Positions 41,985 through 51,573 of a stretch of DNA of 64,000 nucleotides are shown piece by piece; within the stretch, counting starts at the first letter, position 1; the number at the start of each line of letters is the position of its first letter. The notes beneath the pieces were generated by a model. That model searched no databases. It was not told the DNA's origin and was given only the letters and a program-made list of their open reading frames with translations. Source of the stretch: DASRYH01 sp035687245 (GTDB lineage: Bacteria; Actinomycetota; Coriobacteriia; Anaerosomatales; PHET01). Position numbers and translations under genes: made by a program. The stretch lies in contig DASRYH010000068.1 in the NCBI GenBank assembly GCA_035687245.1, forward strand, positions 1-64,000, read 5' to 3'.

Positions 41985-43454
41985 TCACCCGCCGAAGAGC
42001 GCGGCTGCTGCCGCCTGGGCTGCTTGCATGACCGGTTCGGGGAAGATGCCCAGTGTGAGCACGCCCGCGACGCAGAAGGTCAGCGCCACAGACGAGCGGA
42101 CCGGCACCTTCATCTCGCCGAGGTCTTCGCCGGCCGGCACGTAGAGCTGCCAGACCACACGCAGGTAGTAGTAGAGCGAGATGACACTGTTCATGACGCC
42201 GATGGCCACGAGCCAGATGAGCCCGGCCTTGGCGGCGTAGACGAAGACGTAGAACTTGGCCATGAAGCCGGCCATGAGCGGCAGGCCACCCAGCGAGAGC
42301 AGCGCCACGGCGAGCGAGAGGCCCACCAGCGGCGATCGGCGCGCGAGGCCCGCGTAGTCCTGGATGCGCGTGCTCTTGGTGTGCTCGGCGACGATCATCA
42401 CGACGCCGAACGCCGCGAGGTTCGCACAGCCATAGGCGACCGTGTAGAAGAGCAGGCCGCCCACGCCTTCTTGCGAGAGCGAGGCGAGACCCACGAGCAG
42501 GTAGCCGGCCTGAGCGATGCCCGAGTACGCGAGCATGCGCTTCATGTCGCTCTGACGGATCGCGGAGAGATTTCCGAAGAACATCGACAGCGCCGCCATG
42601 ACGCCGAAGGTGATGTGCCAGTCCATGTCGATGCGCAGCGCGGTCACCACGATGCGCAGCGCGAGTGCGAAGCCCGCGAACTTGGAGCCCACCGACAGAA
42701 ACGCGGTGACGGGGGTGGGAGCACCCTCGTAGACGTCGGGGACCCAGAACTGGAACGGCACGGCCGCGATCTTGAAGGCGAAGCCGGTGAGCAGCAGCAC
42801 GAGGCCGAGGATGAGCGCCGGGCCGATCGTGGTGCGCTTGGCGAGCTCCGCGCCGATGTCGGGGAGCGTGCTCGTGCCCAGCGAACCGTAGACGAGCGAC
42901 ATGCCGTAAAGCAGCACGGCAGTCGAGACGAGCACAAGAAGCAGGTACTTGATCGCGGCCTCGCCGGACCTGCCGTCGTGCTTGGCGTAGCCGATGAGCA
43001 CGATGAGCGGCAGGCTTGTGAGCTGCAGCGATAGGAAGATCGTGAACAGTTCGTTGGAGGAGGCGAGCATCATGTGGCCCAGCGTGCACCAGATCATGAG
43101 CGCGTAGAACTCGGCGGGCCAACGCGTGAAGCGCGGGAGCGTCTCAACCGAGTAGAGCAGCACGATGATCGCGATGCCGATGAACAACACCTTGAAGAAG
43201 ACGGCCAGCGGGTCGACCACGAAGATGTTGGAGAACAGCGCGGCGCTGGTGTGGCGCTCGGCGACGGTAGCGACGGCTGCCAGCGCGAGACCAGCGATGC
43301 CGACGTAGGCGAGCCATGGCCGCGCGGAGGGAGCTGCGCCCAGCGGCCTCACCCAGATGAGGTCGAGGATGAGGACGAGCGCGCCAGTCGCTGCGACGAT
43401 GATCTCAGGCAGGAGCATCTGCATGGTGACGTTCATGTCGGTGACGGCGAGCAT
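41985..43454 (-). CDS. nuoN: NADH-quinone oxidoreductase subunit N
   Basis: 489 residues, about 14 membrane helices. Characteristic blocks: LLPEIIVAATGALVLILDL, LTSLPLIVLIGYAKHD, FKIAAVPFQFWVPDVYEGAP, MKRMLAYSGIAQAGYLLVG and GLPLMAGFMAKFYVF. It is one of three antiporter-like proton channels of complex I. It begins immediately after the nuoM stop, with no gap. Confidence 0.95.
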   Translation of the reverse strand: MLAVTDMNVTMQMLLPEIIVAATGALVLILDLIWVRPLGAAPSARPWLAYVGIAGLALAAVATVAERHTSAALFSNIFVVDPLAVFFKVLFIGIAIIVLLYSVETLPRFTRWPAEFYALMIWCTLGHMMLASSNELFTIFLSLQLTSLPLIVLIGYAKHDGRSGEAAIKYLLLVLVSTAVLLYGMSLVYGSLGTSTLPDIGAELAKRTTIGPALILGLVLLLTGFAFKIAAVPFQFWVPDVYEGAPTPVTAFLSVGSKFAGFALALRIVVTALRIDMDWHITFGVMAALSMFFGNLSAIRQSDMKRMLAYSGIAQAGYLLVGLASLSQEGVGGLLFYTVAYGCANLAAFGVVMIVAEHTKSTRIQDYAGLARRSPLVGLSLAVALLSLGGLPLMAGFMAKFYVFVYAAKAGLIWLVAIGVMNSVISLYYYLRVVWQLYVPAGEDLGEMKVPVRSSVALTFCVAGVLTLGIFPEPVMQAAQAAAAALFGG

Positions 43455-44921
43455 CTAACCTCCCGCCAGCTTCTGCAGGATCGGCATCACGCCGATACGG
43501 ATGGTCTCGTACATCGGGCCGGGGAAGAGGCCAACACCCATGATGGTGAAGGCGAGAATGCCCATCGGCAGCATGCGAATCGGTCGCGGGTCCACCAGCG
43601 GCTCGACGGCCTCAGAGGGCTTGCCCAGCAGGATCTTGGTGAGCGTGCGGATGAGGTAGGCGGCTGTGACGACCACGCCGACGAAGGCGACGGCGGCGAG
43701 CAGCGGGCTCTTGCCAATCAGGCCTACGTAGACCAGCAGCTCCGCCACGAACCCGCTGGTGGAGGGCAGGCCCATCGATGCGGCGGCCGCGATGACGAAG
43801 GTGGCAGCCACCACTGGCGTGCGTAGCATCAGGCCCGAGATCTCAGCGATCTGGCGGGTGTGTGACTTCTCGTAGACGTAGCCGATGAGTGCGAAGAACA
43901 GCGCGGTCATTATGCCGTGCGCGAACATCTGGAAGACGGCGCCTTCGAGGCCGAACCGGTTGGCCATCGAAAGGCCCAGGATGACGTAGCCCATGTGGCT
44001 GACGCTTGAGTAGCCGATCACGTACTTCAGGTCGGTCTGGCTCATCGCGCACAGGGCGCCGTAGACGACGTTGATCGCGCCGATGATCGCCATGAGCAGC
44101 GCCCAGTCGTGCAGACCCTGCGGGAAGAGCGTGATGCCGAGGCGGATGAGGCCGTAGGCGCCCAGCTTCAGCAGCACGCCGGCGTGCATCATCGAGACTG
44201 CGGTCGGCGCGGCTACATGGCCGTCAGGCGACCATGTATGCAGCGGCCACAGCGGGATGAGTGCGCCAAAGCCCACCAGCGAGAGCAGGAAGACCCAGCG
44301 CTGGAACGTGGCGGGGAAGGTGTGTGCCGCCCAGACCTGCATATCGAAGGTGTGCGCGCCGACCTGCCAGTAGATGAGGATCATAGCGACGATGAGCGCC
44401 GCAGAGCCTGCGAACAGGAAGAGCGTGAGCTTCATCGCCGAGTAGTCCTTGCGTGTCGAGCCCCATATTGCGATGAGCAGGAACATGGGCAGGACGGCCA
44501 TCTCGTAGAAGAAGAACAGCAAGAAGGCGTCTTGTGCGACGAAGACGCCGAAGACGCCGGTCACGAGCAGCAGGAGCAGCACGAAGAACTCGCGCGGCCG
44601 GTCCTCGACGTCCCAGCTCACAAGCACGCCGGTGAACATGACGATGCCCATGAGCATCAGCATCGGCACCGAGATGCCGTCCACGCCCACCTTGTAGGCG
44701 ATGCCGAGCGAAGGGATCCAGGGGATGGTCTGCACGAACTGCATCCCTGCGGCGGTGCGGTCGTAGTTGAACCAGACCCAGATCGCGCAAGCCAGACAGA
44801 TCGTGCCGGCAACGAGCGCGATGGCCCGCGGAAGCTGCTTGCCGCGGCCGATGAGCAGGATGAGCAGCGCAGCTGCGGTGGGGGCGAGCGCGATGATGGA
44901 GAGCACAGGCAGTCCGTTCAT
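43455..44921 (-). CDS. nuoM: NADH-quinone oxidoreductase subunit M
   Basis: 488 residues, about 14 membrane helices, with FFFYEMAVLPMFLLIAIWG, LWPLHTWSPDGHVAAPTAVS and DLKYVIGYSSVSHMGYVILG. It is the canonical NuoM in position between L and N and overlaps nuoL by four bases. A second NuoM ends the operon. Confidence 0.95.
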   Translation of the reverse strand: MNGLPVLSIIALAPTAAALLILLIGRGKQLPRAIALVAGTICLACAIWVWFNYDRTAAGMQFVQTIPWIPSLGIAYKVGVDGISVPMLMLMGIVMFTGVLVSWDVEDRPREFFVLLLLLVTGVFGVFVAQDAFLLFFFYEMAVLPMFLLIAIWGSTRKDYSAMKLTLFLFAGSAALIVAMILIYWQVGAHTFDMQVWAAHTFPATFQRWVFLLSLVGFGALIPLWPLHTWSPDGHVAAPTAVSMMHAGVLLKLGAYGLIRLGITLFPQGLHDWALLMAIIGAINVVYGALCAMSQTDLKYVIGYSSVSHMGYVILGLSMANRFGLEGAVFQMFAHGIMTALFFALIGYVYEKSHTRQIAEISGLMLRTPVVAATFVIAAAASMGLPSTSGFVAELLVYVGLIGKSPLLAAVAFVGVVVTAAYLIRTLTKILLGKPSEAVEPLVDPRPIRMLPMGILAFTIMGVGLFPGPMYETIRIGVMPILQKLAGG

Positions 44922-46840
44922 CGGGCGAACACCGCCACCAGCACAACGATGGCCGCGACCATGAAGAGCAGGTAGGTCTGCACGTTGCCGTTCTGGATCT
45001 TGCGAACCGTATTGCCGGTCTCGCTGACCCCGTCGCCGAACGCATCGAACGCGCCGTCGACACCCTTGCGGTCGAAGACGGCCAGCAGGGCGCTGATCTT
45101 GAGTCCCACCCAGCCGAACGCACGAACGATAGCGTCGATGACGGCGCTGTCTGCAGTGCGCGCCCCTTCGGCAATCGCGTTCACCGGACGCACGACGCCG
45201 TGATGGTAGACCTCGTCGATCCAGAACTTGTGGGAGAGCGGGCCGGTGACGAACCAGCTCTTGAAGTAGCCGTCAGGCTCGAAGAAGCGCTTGATGTAGC
45301 TGCCCCACGCGAGGCTGATACCGGCCACCGCCACGCCGATCGCGATCGCCATGAGCAGGTAGCTCGGCTCGGCGGCCTCGTGCTCGCCCATGAAGTTGCC
45401 GAAGGCGTAGCCAGCCAGCGGCGAGCCGATGAGCCCGGCGGTCACGGCGAGGACGGCCAGCGTGGCGAGCGGTGCGGTCATCACCCACGGAGACTCGTGT
45501 GCGTGCGAGGCCTTGGAGTCCGGGCCCGGCTTCACGAAGAAGGCGAGGAACGTCGCGCGCCCCATGTAGAAGGCGGTGAGCAGCGCTGTGAACAGGCCGA
45601 ATCCGAGGAACCAGTAGTTGCCGGAGTGCAGCGCCGAGAGCAGGATCTCGTCTTTGCTCCAGAAGCCGGCGAGCGGCGGGATGCCGGCGAGCGAGAGGGC
45701 GCCAAGCACCCATGTCGCCGTGGTCCACGGCATCTTCTTGGCCAGACCGCCCATTTCGTGCAGATCCTGGGTGCCTGAGCCGTGGATGACGGAGCCCGCA
45801 GCCATGAAGAGCAGCGCCTTGAAGAAGGCGTGAGTCATCAGGTGGAAGATCGCCGCAACCCAGCTGCCCGTTCCCAGCGCAAGGAACATGTAGCCGAGCT
45901 GCGAGATCGTGGAGTAGGCGAGCACCTTCTTGATGTCGTGCTGCGCGAGCGCGATGAGCGCACCCATGACGGCAGTGATCGTGCCGATTGTGCCCACGAC
46001 CAGCAGCGTCCACGGCACCGCCTCGTACAGCGGGAAGGAGCGGGCCACCAGGTAGACACCCGCGGCGACCATCGTGGCAGCGTGGATAAGCGCGGAACCC
46101 GGGGTGGGGCCGGCCATCGCGTCGGGCAGCCAGACGTGCAGTGGGAACTGCGCTGACTTGCCCATGGCACCTGCGAAGAACAGAAGCGCGATGGCGGCGA
46201 TCACGGTCGGATTGACCGCGCCCATCTCGGTCATCAAGAAGACCGAGGTGAAGTTGAAGGTGTGGAAGTTGAAGTACATGAGCGCGAGTGCCAGGCCGAA
46301 TCCAACGTCGCCGAAGCGCGTCACGAGGAAGGCTTTCATCGCAGCCGGCGGAGCGTCGGCGTTCTGGTACCAGAAGCCGATGAGCAGGTAGCTCGCGAGG
46401 CCCATGACCTCCCAGCACATGTACATGAGGAGCCAGTTGTTGGCCAGCACGACGCCGAGCATCGCAGCCGAGAACAGGTTGATCGCGCCGTAGAACCAGC
46501 GGATGCGTTCGTCACCGTGCATGTAGCCGATCGAGTAGAGCTGCACAAGCAGGCTCACGAACGAGACGACGATGAGCATCGTGGCCGTGAGCGGGTCCAC
46601 GAGCATCCCGAAGTTGAAGGTGTTGGCGCCGAAACTCAGCCACTTGAAGCTCGTGTTCAACTCAAGACCGTGTGAGGTCTGCCACAGCGCGACGAGCGAT
46701 CCGGCGAAGACGACCGCCATTGCGCCGATGCCGAGCGAGTAGACGACCTTCTCGGGCAGCTTGCGACCAGTGGCAAGCACGATTGCGAAGACCACAAGAG
46801 GGATGACCGGCAGCAGCCAGGCGTATGACAGCAGGCTCAT
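44918..46840 (-). CDS. nuoL: NADH-quinone oxidoreductase subunit L
   Basis: 640 residues, about 16 membrane helices. Motifs: LYSIGYMHGDERIRWFYGAI, CWEVMGLASYLLIGFWY, AQFPLHVWLPDAMAGPTPGS and HDIKKVLAYSTISQLGYMF. A C-terminal amphipathic lateral helix (about 540-600) precedes the last membrane helix. It is some 25-35 residues longer than the E. coli protein. That is of interest because complexes with an added NuoM need a longer lateral arm, but the length is also within the range of ordinary NuoL. Confidence 0.95.
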   Translation of the reverse strand: MSLLSYAWLLPVIPLVVFAIVLATGRKLPEKVVYSLGIGAMAVVFAGSLVALWQTSHGLELNTSFKWLSFGANTFNFGMLVDPLTATMLIVVSFVSLLVQLYSIGYMHGDERIRWFYGAINLFSAAMLGVVLANNWLLMYMCWEVMGLASYLLIGFWYQNADAPPAAMKAFLVTRFGDVGFGLALALMYFNFHTFNFTSVFLMTEMGAVNPTVIAAIALLFFAGAMGKSAQFPLHVWLPDAMAGPTPGSALIHAATMVAAGVYLVARSFPLYEAVPWTLLVVGTIGTITAVMGALIALAQHDIKKVLAYSTISQLGYMFLALGTGSWVAAIFHLMTHAFFKALLFMAAGSVIHGSGTQDLHEMGGLAKKMPWTTATWVLGALSLAGIPPLAGFWSKDEILLSALHSGNYWFLGFGLFTALLTAFYMGRATFLAFFVKPGPDSKASHAHESPWVMTAPLATLAVLAVTAGLIGSPLAGYAFGNFMGEHEAAEPSYLLMAIAIGVAVAGISLAWGSYIKRFFEPDGYFKSWFVTGPLSHKFWIDEVYHHGVVRPVNAIAEGARTADSAVIDAIVRAFGWVGLKISALLAVFDRKGVDGAFDAFGDGVSETGNTVRKIQNGNVQTYLLFMVAAIVVLVAVFAR

Positions 46841-46844
46841 CGGC

Positions 46845-47156
46845 TCACCCCTTCATCCGGCTCATGCTGTCGATCGCGGAGATGTCGCTCGTGCGGTTGA
46901 GCGTGATGATGAGCGCGAGCGCCAGACCGACTTCAGCGGCCGCGACCACCATCAGGAAGATCACGAAGCTCGCACCCACCGCTTCCTTGGGCGCCACGTA
47001 GGCGGAGAAGGCGGCAAGGTTGAGGTTGACGGCGTTCAAGATGAGCTCGACGCAGATCACGACGCGAAGCGCGCTCTTAGATGTGAGCACGCCGAATATG
47101 CCGATGCAGAAGAGCGCTGCGGCCAGGATGAGGAAGTGATTGAGGCCCAGAGTCAC
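46845..47156 (-). CDS. nuoK: NADH-quinone oxidoreductase subunit K
   Basis: 103 residues with three membrane helices. The conserved intramembrane glutamates are present in VVICVELILNAVNLNL and VVAAAEVGLALALI. These form part of the central proton path. It overlaps nuoJ by four bases and sits 4 bp before nuoL. Confidence 0.94.
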   Translation of the reverse strand: MTLGLNHFLILAAALFCIGIFGVLTSKSALRVVICVELILNAVNLNLAAFSAYVAPKEAVGASFVIFLMVVAAAEVGLALALIITLNRTSDISAIDSMSRMKG

Positions 47157-47701
47157 GCCACATCACCCGCCTCGTCGGCAAGCTGGCTTTCCGGGGAGGC
47201 CACGACGTCGGGCATGTCGTCCTCGCGAGCCAGCACGATGGCGCCGATGAGCGCGATCGTGAGCACGAGGCCAGCAAGCTCGAAGGGGAGCACGTAGCGC
47301 GAGAAGAGGATGGTCGCGAGCGACTCCGTGTCGTGCACGCGCACCGCCCCGATGTTCCACTGGCCGCGCATGAGGGCCGTTGAGAGTAGGCCGAAGAGCA
47401 CCACGCACAGCCCACCCGCGGTGAGCACGATGCCGCGTCCGGAGCGACCGGCGCTGTTCTGCTCGGGATTGGTGAGCATCAGCACGAACAGGGCGAGCAC
47501 CGTCACCGCGCCGCCGTAGACAAACAGCTGCATCGCGGCGAGGAACTCGCTTCCCATCAGCAGGTACAGCGCAGCCACCGATAGCAGCGTGGCCAGCAAC
47601 GACATCACCGCATGCACCAGCCGAGGCGCCGTAACGAGCCCAATCGCCCCAGCCAGAGCCACTAACCCGTAGATATAGAAGAAGACGACGTCGCTACTCA
47701 C
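47153..47701 (-). CDS. nuoJ: NADH-quinone oxidoreductase subunit J
   Basis: 182 residues, five membrane helices, with HAVMSLLATLLSVAALYLLM and the conserved AAMQLFVYGGAVTVLALFVLM containing the pi-bulge helix. It has a C-terminal acidic tail. The 5' end overlaps nuoI by four bases and the 3' end overlaps nuoK by four. Confidence 0.94.
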   Translation of the reverse strand: MSSDVVFFYIYGLVALAGAIGLVTAPRLVHAVMSLLATLLSVAALYLLMGSEFLAAMQLFVYGGAVTVLALFVLMLTNPEQNSAGRSGRGIVLTAGGLCVVLFGLLSTALMRGQWNIGAVRVHDTESLATILFSRYVLPFELAGLVLTIALIGAIVLAREDDMPDVVASPESQLADEAGDVA

Positions 47702-48267
47702 GAGGCCTCACCGCCCTCAGCCTCAGCGGCAGCGACGGTGTCGGGAGCCCTGTCGCCGACTTGCCGAACGGCGTCTCCGCCCGATTCTTGGGTGGAGACT
47801 CCAGTGAGGTCCGGAGGCGATAGGGCTCCCGACACCGTCGCGGAGGGCTCGGCCTGCGGAGTGGGGACTACTGGCTGCGGGTTGTACTCGAGTACGAGCA
47901 CCGTCCCTTCGCGCGTGGGGGTAGACCCCTCGAAGTTGCCGGTGAACCTGATCCCGTCCGACGGGCAGTTCTCGACGCAGAGGCCGCAGTACATGCACAC
48001 GCCGAGGTCGATCACGAAGTGGGTGAGTACGCGTCCGGGTCCGTCTTCGCGCTTCACGGACTCGATGGTGATGGCGTTGTCCGGGCAGTTCTTCGCGCAG
48101 AGCCCGCAGCTCTTGCAGTTCACGTCGCCAGACTCGTGGCGCGGCAGCTCGAACGACATGCGGCTGCGTGGCGGCAGGACCTTCTTGCGGTCGGGGTAGC
48201 GCTCGTTGACCGAGGGGGTCAGGAAGCGCCGCATGACGGCGGCCATGCCTATTGCCATGCCTTTCAT
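47698..48267 (-). CDS. nuoI: NADH-quinone oxidoreductase subunit I, with palindrome-encoded tail
   Basis: 189 residues. Two 4Fe-4S motifs, CKSCGLCAKNCP and CMYCGLCVENCP (residues about 51-62 and 91-102), carry electrons to NuoB. The ferredoxin fold ends near residue 135. Residues about 143-179 are encoded entirely by a 110-bp nested inverted repeat and have no counterpart in ordinary NuoI; they read as a disordered Ser/Gly/Asp-rich stretch. The insertion keeps the frame and leaves the four-base overlap with nuoJ intact. Confidence 0.93.
   Translation of the reverse strand: MKGMAIGMAAVMRRFLTPSVNERYPDRKKVLPPRSRMSFELPRHESGDVNCKSCGLCAKNCPDNAITIESVKREDGPGRVLTHFVIDLGVCMYCGLCVENCPSDGIRFTGNFEGSTPTREGTVLVLEYNPQPVVPTPQAEPSATVSGALSPPDLTGVSTQESGGDAVRQVGDRAPDTVAAAEAEGGEAS
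47732..47841. repeat. 110-bp nested palindromic element inside nuoI
   Basis: Outer arms 47732-47757 and 47816-47841 are 26-bp inverted repeats with a single G-T mismatch. The centre holds a second stem, GTCTCCGCCC (47773-47782) with GGGTGGAGAC (47790-47799) over a 7-nt loop. GCCG-AA-CGGC (47763-47772) makes a small third hairpin beside it. No transposase is present. The compact nested structure resembles palindromic or miniature mobile elements that insert in frame, such as the Rickettsia palindromic elements. No second copy was seen in the window. Confidence 0.8.
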
Positions 48268-49352
48268 GCGCTCGCCCCCTCACGCGACTTGGCGAAGCGT
48301 GCGGTGGCATCTGCGCGGCGCTTGTCGCCGGCGGTGGCACCCAGCCTCGTCACTGCCCAGACGAAGATCGAAAGCGCGATGAACTCGAGGGCTACAAGCA
48401 CCCAGGTGTTGGTGACGACGCCAACCGCGGTGATGAGCACGTTGACGAGCGCGGCGGGCAGCAGGCCCTTCCAGCCGAAGGCCATCAGCTGGTCGACGCG
48501 CACGCGCGGCAGAGTGGCGCGCACCCAGATGATGAGGAAGACGACGGCGTAGGTCTTGAGCAGCAGCCAGACGATGCCCGGCAGGAGAGGCCCATTCCAG
48601 CCGCCCAAGAAGAGCAGCGTGGCCAGAAGCGACATCGTGAAGACGTTGGCGTATTCGGCGACGAAGAAGAGCGCGAAGCGCATCGAGGAGTACTCGGTGT
48701 TGAAGCCGGCCACGAGCTCGGACTCGGCTTCGGGCAGGTCAAACGGGGTGCGGTTGATCTCAGAGAGTAGCGTGATGAAGAACAGCATCGCTGCGAACGG
48801 CTGCTTGATGATGTTGTAGAGCCCGGCCTGCGACTCCACGATGGTGCCCAGCCGCATCGAGCCCGCCAGCATGACGACGCCCATGACCGCGAGGATCATC
48901 GGCACCTCGTAGCTGATCTGCTGGGCTGCCGAACGGAAGCCGCCGATCAGCGAGTACTTGTTGTGGCTCGACCAGCCCGCCATCAGCACACCGACCGGGA
49001 AGACCGCCGCGACCGCAAAGACGAGGAAGATGCCGGAGTCGAAGCTGAATCCGGCGATCTGCTCGACCCAGGGAGTTGCGCAGTAGACCAAGATCGCGGG
49101 CGTGAACGCGATCAGCGGGGCGATGAGAAAGATCGTGCGGTCCGCCCCCGCCGGGATGATGTCTTCTTTGCCCAGCAGCTTGAGCGCGTCGGCGAAGGGC
49201 TGCATGAGCCCATGCCATCCGGTACGCATCGGCCCCAGGCGGCCCTGCATGTGCCCGAGCTCTTTGCGCTCCACCCACATGACCACGATGGTGTTGACCA
49301 GCACGATCACGATGAGGACCACGATGCCGAAGAGGATCTGGAGGATTCTCAT
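48264..49352 (-). CDS. nuoH: NADH-quinone oxidoreductase subunit H
   Basis: 362 residues, eight membrane helices. VMWVERKELGHMQGRLGPMR at the N-terminus and the quinone-chamber loop INRTPFDLPEAESELVAGFN with its acidic residues are fully conserved, followed by EYSSMRFALFFVAEY. It joins the quinone site to the membrane arm. The ATG overlaps the nuoCD stop (ATGA), which fixes the start at 49352. Confidence 0.95.
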   Translation of the reverse strand: MRILQILFGIVVLIVIVLVNTIVVMWVERKELGHMQGRLGPMRTGWHGLMQPFADALKLLGKEDIIPAGADRTIFLIAPLIAFTPAILVYCATPWVEQIAGFSFDSGIFLVFAVAAVFPVGVLMAGWSSHNKYSLIGGFRSAAQQISYEVPMILAVMGVVMLAGSMRLGTIVESQAGLYNIIKQPFAAMLFFITLLSEINRTPFDLPEAESELVAGFNTEYSSMRFALFFVAEYANVFTMSLLATLLFLGGWNGPLLPGIVWLLLKTYAVVFLIIWVRATLPRVRVDQLMAFGWKGLLPAALVNVLITAVGVVTNTWVLVALEFIALSIFVWAVTRLGATAGDKRRADATARFAKSREGASA

Positions 49353-51034
49353 CGGTCGATCTCCCCCATGACGATGTCGACGGAGCCGAGCACGGCCACA
49401 ACGTCTCCGACCTTGGTGTTCTGCAAGATCACAGGAGCGCAGTGCAGGTTCGACATGGCGGGAGAGCGCACCTTGAGGCGCCACGGCTTGTCGGTGCCGT
49501 CGCTGATCACCAGCACGCCGAGCTCGCCGCGCGGGCTCTCGACCCGGCCGTAGGCGGCCGTGCCGGCCTCAGGCTTAATCACCCGGGGGACGTCGGGGTT
49601 GATGTGCGGCCCCTCGATGCCCTCAAGTGCGTTCAGCGCTTCAAGCGCTAGACGGCCGGCCTCGCGCATCTCGGCGACGCGCACGGTGTAGCGATCGTAG
49701 GTGTCGCCGCTGTAAGCGAGCGGGACGTTGATCTTCATGCGGTCGTAGGCCGCATAGGGCTCGTCCCGCCGAAGGTCGATGTCGATACCTGAGGCGCGCG
49801 CGACCGGTCCGGTGATGCACCACGGCTCGACCTCGGCCGGGTCCAGGAAGCCGATGCCTCGCGTGCGCAGGCGGAAGATCTCGTTGCCGGTGAGCAGGGC
49901 CTCGCACTCGTCCATGCGGTGAGTGAAGGTGTCGAGGAACCCGCGGATCTTGTCGGCAGCGCCCTCCGGCATGTCTTCCTTCACGCCGCCGGGACGGATG
50001 TAGTTGAACATCATTCGGCCGCCCGTGACCTCTTCGAAGAAGTCGAGGATCAGCTCGCGGTCGATGAACGCGAAGAGGAAGGGCGTGAGCGCGCCGGTGT
50101 CGAGGCCAGCGGCGGCGAACCACGTGTGGTGGCTCGTGATGCGCACGAGCTCGCCCATGAGTACGCGCAGGTAGTCGGCGCGTGGCGTGGACTCGATGCC
50201 CAGCAGCTCCTCCATCGCGAGCGAGTAGGCAAGCTCTGCGTGAAATGCCGAAACGTAGTCGCAGCGATCGAGCATCGCCGGCATAGCCTTGTACGTGCGC
50301 GTCTCGCAGAGCTTCTCGATGCAGCGGTGCAAGTAGCCCTGCGTCGGCTCGGCGCCCACGACCTGCTCGCCGTCGATGGCGAGGTAGACGTGGAGCACGC
50401 CGTGCGTCGAAGGATGCTGCGGGCCGATGTTGATGACCATGCGCTGGGACTTCAGCGCTGGGTCCCCTCCGGCCAAGTGCTCGAAGGGATCGAAGTAGGC
50501 CTGGCGACCGCCGTCAGCCCCCAAGCTCGTGGGTGCGACGCCGTGCGACTCGAGCGCCTTGGCGACCTGCTCAGCCGTGACGCCACCCTCTACCAGCTCG
50601 AACGACTTGCGCAGCGGATGGCCCTCGAAGTCATCGCGAAGCACGATGCGCTTGAGGGCCGGATGGCCTTCGAAGGCGACGCCGAACAGATCGAAGACTT
50701 CGCGCTCGAGCACCGCAGCACCCGGCCACAGCCACGACAGCGTCTCGATCTCGAGATCGTCTTCGGCAAGCGGGACGGCGAGCACGACGCGGGTGAGGTC
50801 GGCGCGTCGCGTGAAGCCGTAGAGCATCTCGACGCCGGGCTCCTCGCCCGAGCGCTCTTGTGCGGTGAGGAACTCGAGGTGGGCGAAGCCACGCTCGCGA
50901 AGCATCTCAACGACGGTTTCGAACGAGTCCCGCGTCGTGTGCGCGAGCGGCATACCGCCCGGTCCCATCACGCCGACGTCCACGAGCCCCGGCAGGTTCT
51001 CGAAGACGGGCGCGATGGTGGCCGGCGCGGTCAT
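49349..51034 (-). CDS. nuoCD: Fused NADH-quinone oxidoreductase subunits C and D
   Basis: 561 residues. Residues about 1-170 are NuoC (30-kDa subunit; EREVFDLFGVAFEGHPALKR). After a linker, residues about 185-561 are NuoD (49-kDa subunit; NIGPQHPSTHGVLH with the quinone-site His, and DRCDYVSAFHAELAYSLAME). The C-terminal SNLHCAPVILQNTKVGDVVA and MGEIDR are typical. The C-D fusion is well known in enterobacteria and some other lineages. It overlaps nuoB and nuoH by four bases each. Confidence 0.95.
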   Translation of the reverse strand: MTAPATIAPVFENLPGLVDVGVMGPGGMPLAHTTRDSFETVVEMLRERGFAHLEFLTAQERSGEEPGVEMLYGFTRRADLTRVVLAVPLAEDDLEIETLSWLWPGAAVLEREVFDLFGVAFEGHPALKRIVLRDDFEGHPLRKSFELVEGGVTAEQVAKALESHGVAPTSLGADGGRQAYFDPFEHLAGGDPALKSQRMVINIGPQHPSTHGVLHVYLAIDGEQVVGAEPTQGYLHRCIEKLCETRTYKAMPAMLDRCDYVSAFHAELAYSLAMEELLGIESTPRADYLRVLMGELVRITSHHTWFAAAGLDTGALTPFLFAFIDRELILDFFEEVTGGRMMFNYIRPGGVKEDMPEGAADKIRGFLDTFTHRMDECEALLTGNEIFRLRTRGIGFLDPAEVEPWCITGPVARASGIDIDLRRDEPYAAYDRMKINVPLAYSGDTYDRYTVRVAEMREAGRLALEALNALEGIEGPHINPDVPRVIKPEAGTAAYGRVESPRGELGVLVISDGTDKPWRLKVRSPAMSNLHCAPVILQNTKVGDVVAVLGSVDIVMGEIDR

Positions 51035-51573
51035 TCGGCACTCGCTTCGGCTGCCGAGACAGCTGGCGCGAGCTCAGCCTTCGCACACTCGATCGCATAG
51101 CGCTCCGCAGCCGACATCTCGCCGGCGGAGTTGCGCTCGTAGAGCGTGATAAGTGCGTGGAGCAGTGCTTCGGGGCGCGCGGGGCATCCCGGAAGGTAGA
51201 TGTCGACCGGAATGATCATGTCGACGCCGTTGACGACGTTATAGCCGGCGGCGAACGGGCCGCCACCCACCGCGCACGAGCCCATCGCGATGACGTACTT
51301 GGGCGAGGACATCTGCTCGTAGAGCAGCTTCATACGCGGGGCCATCTTGAGGTTGATCGTGCCCGAGACGATCATGCAGTCGGCCTGGCGCGGGGAGTTG
51401 CGGAAGAAGATGCCAAGGCGATCGGTGTCGTAGCGGGCGGAGCCCACCGTCATCATCTCGATCGCGCAGCACGCGGTGCCGAAAGTCATTGGCCACATAG
51501 AGTGGCCGCGTGCCCAGTCCATCAGCTTCTGCAGAGGGGCCACGAGCACCCCGGACCGACCGTCTACACCCAC
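51031..51573 (-). CDS. nuoB: NADH-quinone oxidoreductase subunit B
   Basis: 180 residues. The N2 cluster ligands are present: TACCAIEMM, AMGSCAVGGGPF and LPGCPARPE. The GTG at 51573 is chosen because AAGGGGG lies seven bases upstream; this start overlaps the end of nuoA by 10 bp. The ATG at 51594 is an alternative with no ribosome site. The last 25 residues (Ala/Glu-rich) are not conserved. Confidence 0.94.
   Translation of the reverse strand: MGVDGRSGVLVAPLQKLMDWARGHSMWPMTFGTACCAIEMMTVGSARYDTDRLGIFFRNSPRQADCMIVSGTINLKMAPRMKLLYEQMSSPKYVIAMGSCAVGGGPFAAGYNVVNGVDMIIPVDIYLPGCPARPEALLHALITLYERNSAGEMSAAERYAIECAKAELAPAVSAAEASAE

Noticed and set aside
40907..43034. Long plus-strand open frames across nuoN and the second nuoM (40907-42031, 41577-43034)
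   Set aside because: Highly charged Glu/Arg/His/Gln sequences mirror hydrophobic membrane-protein codons on the other strand. No domain or ribosome site.
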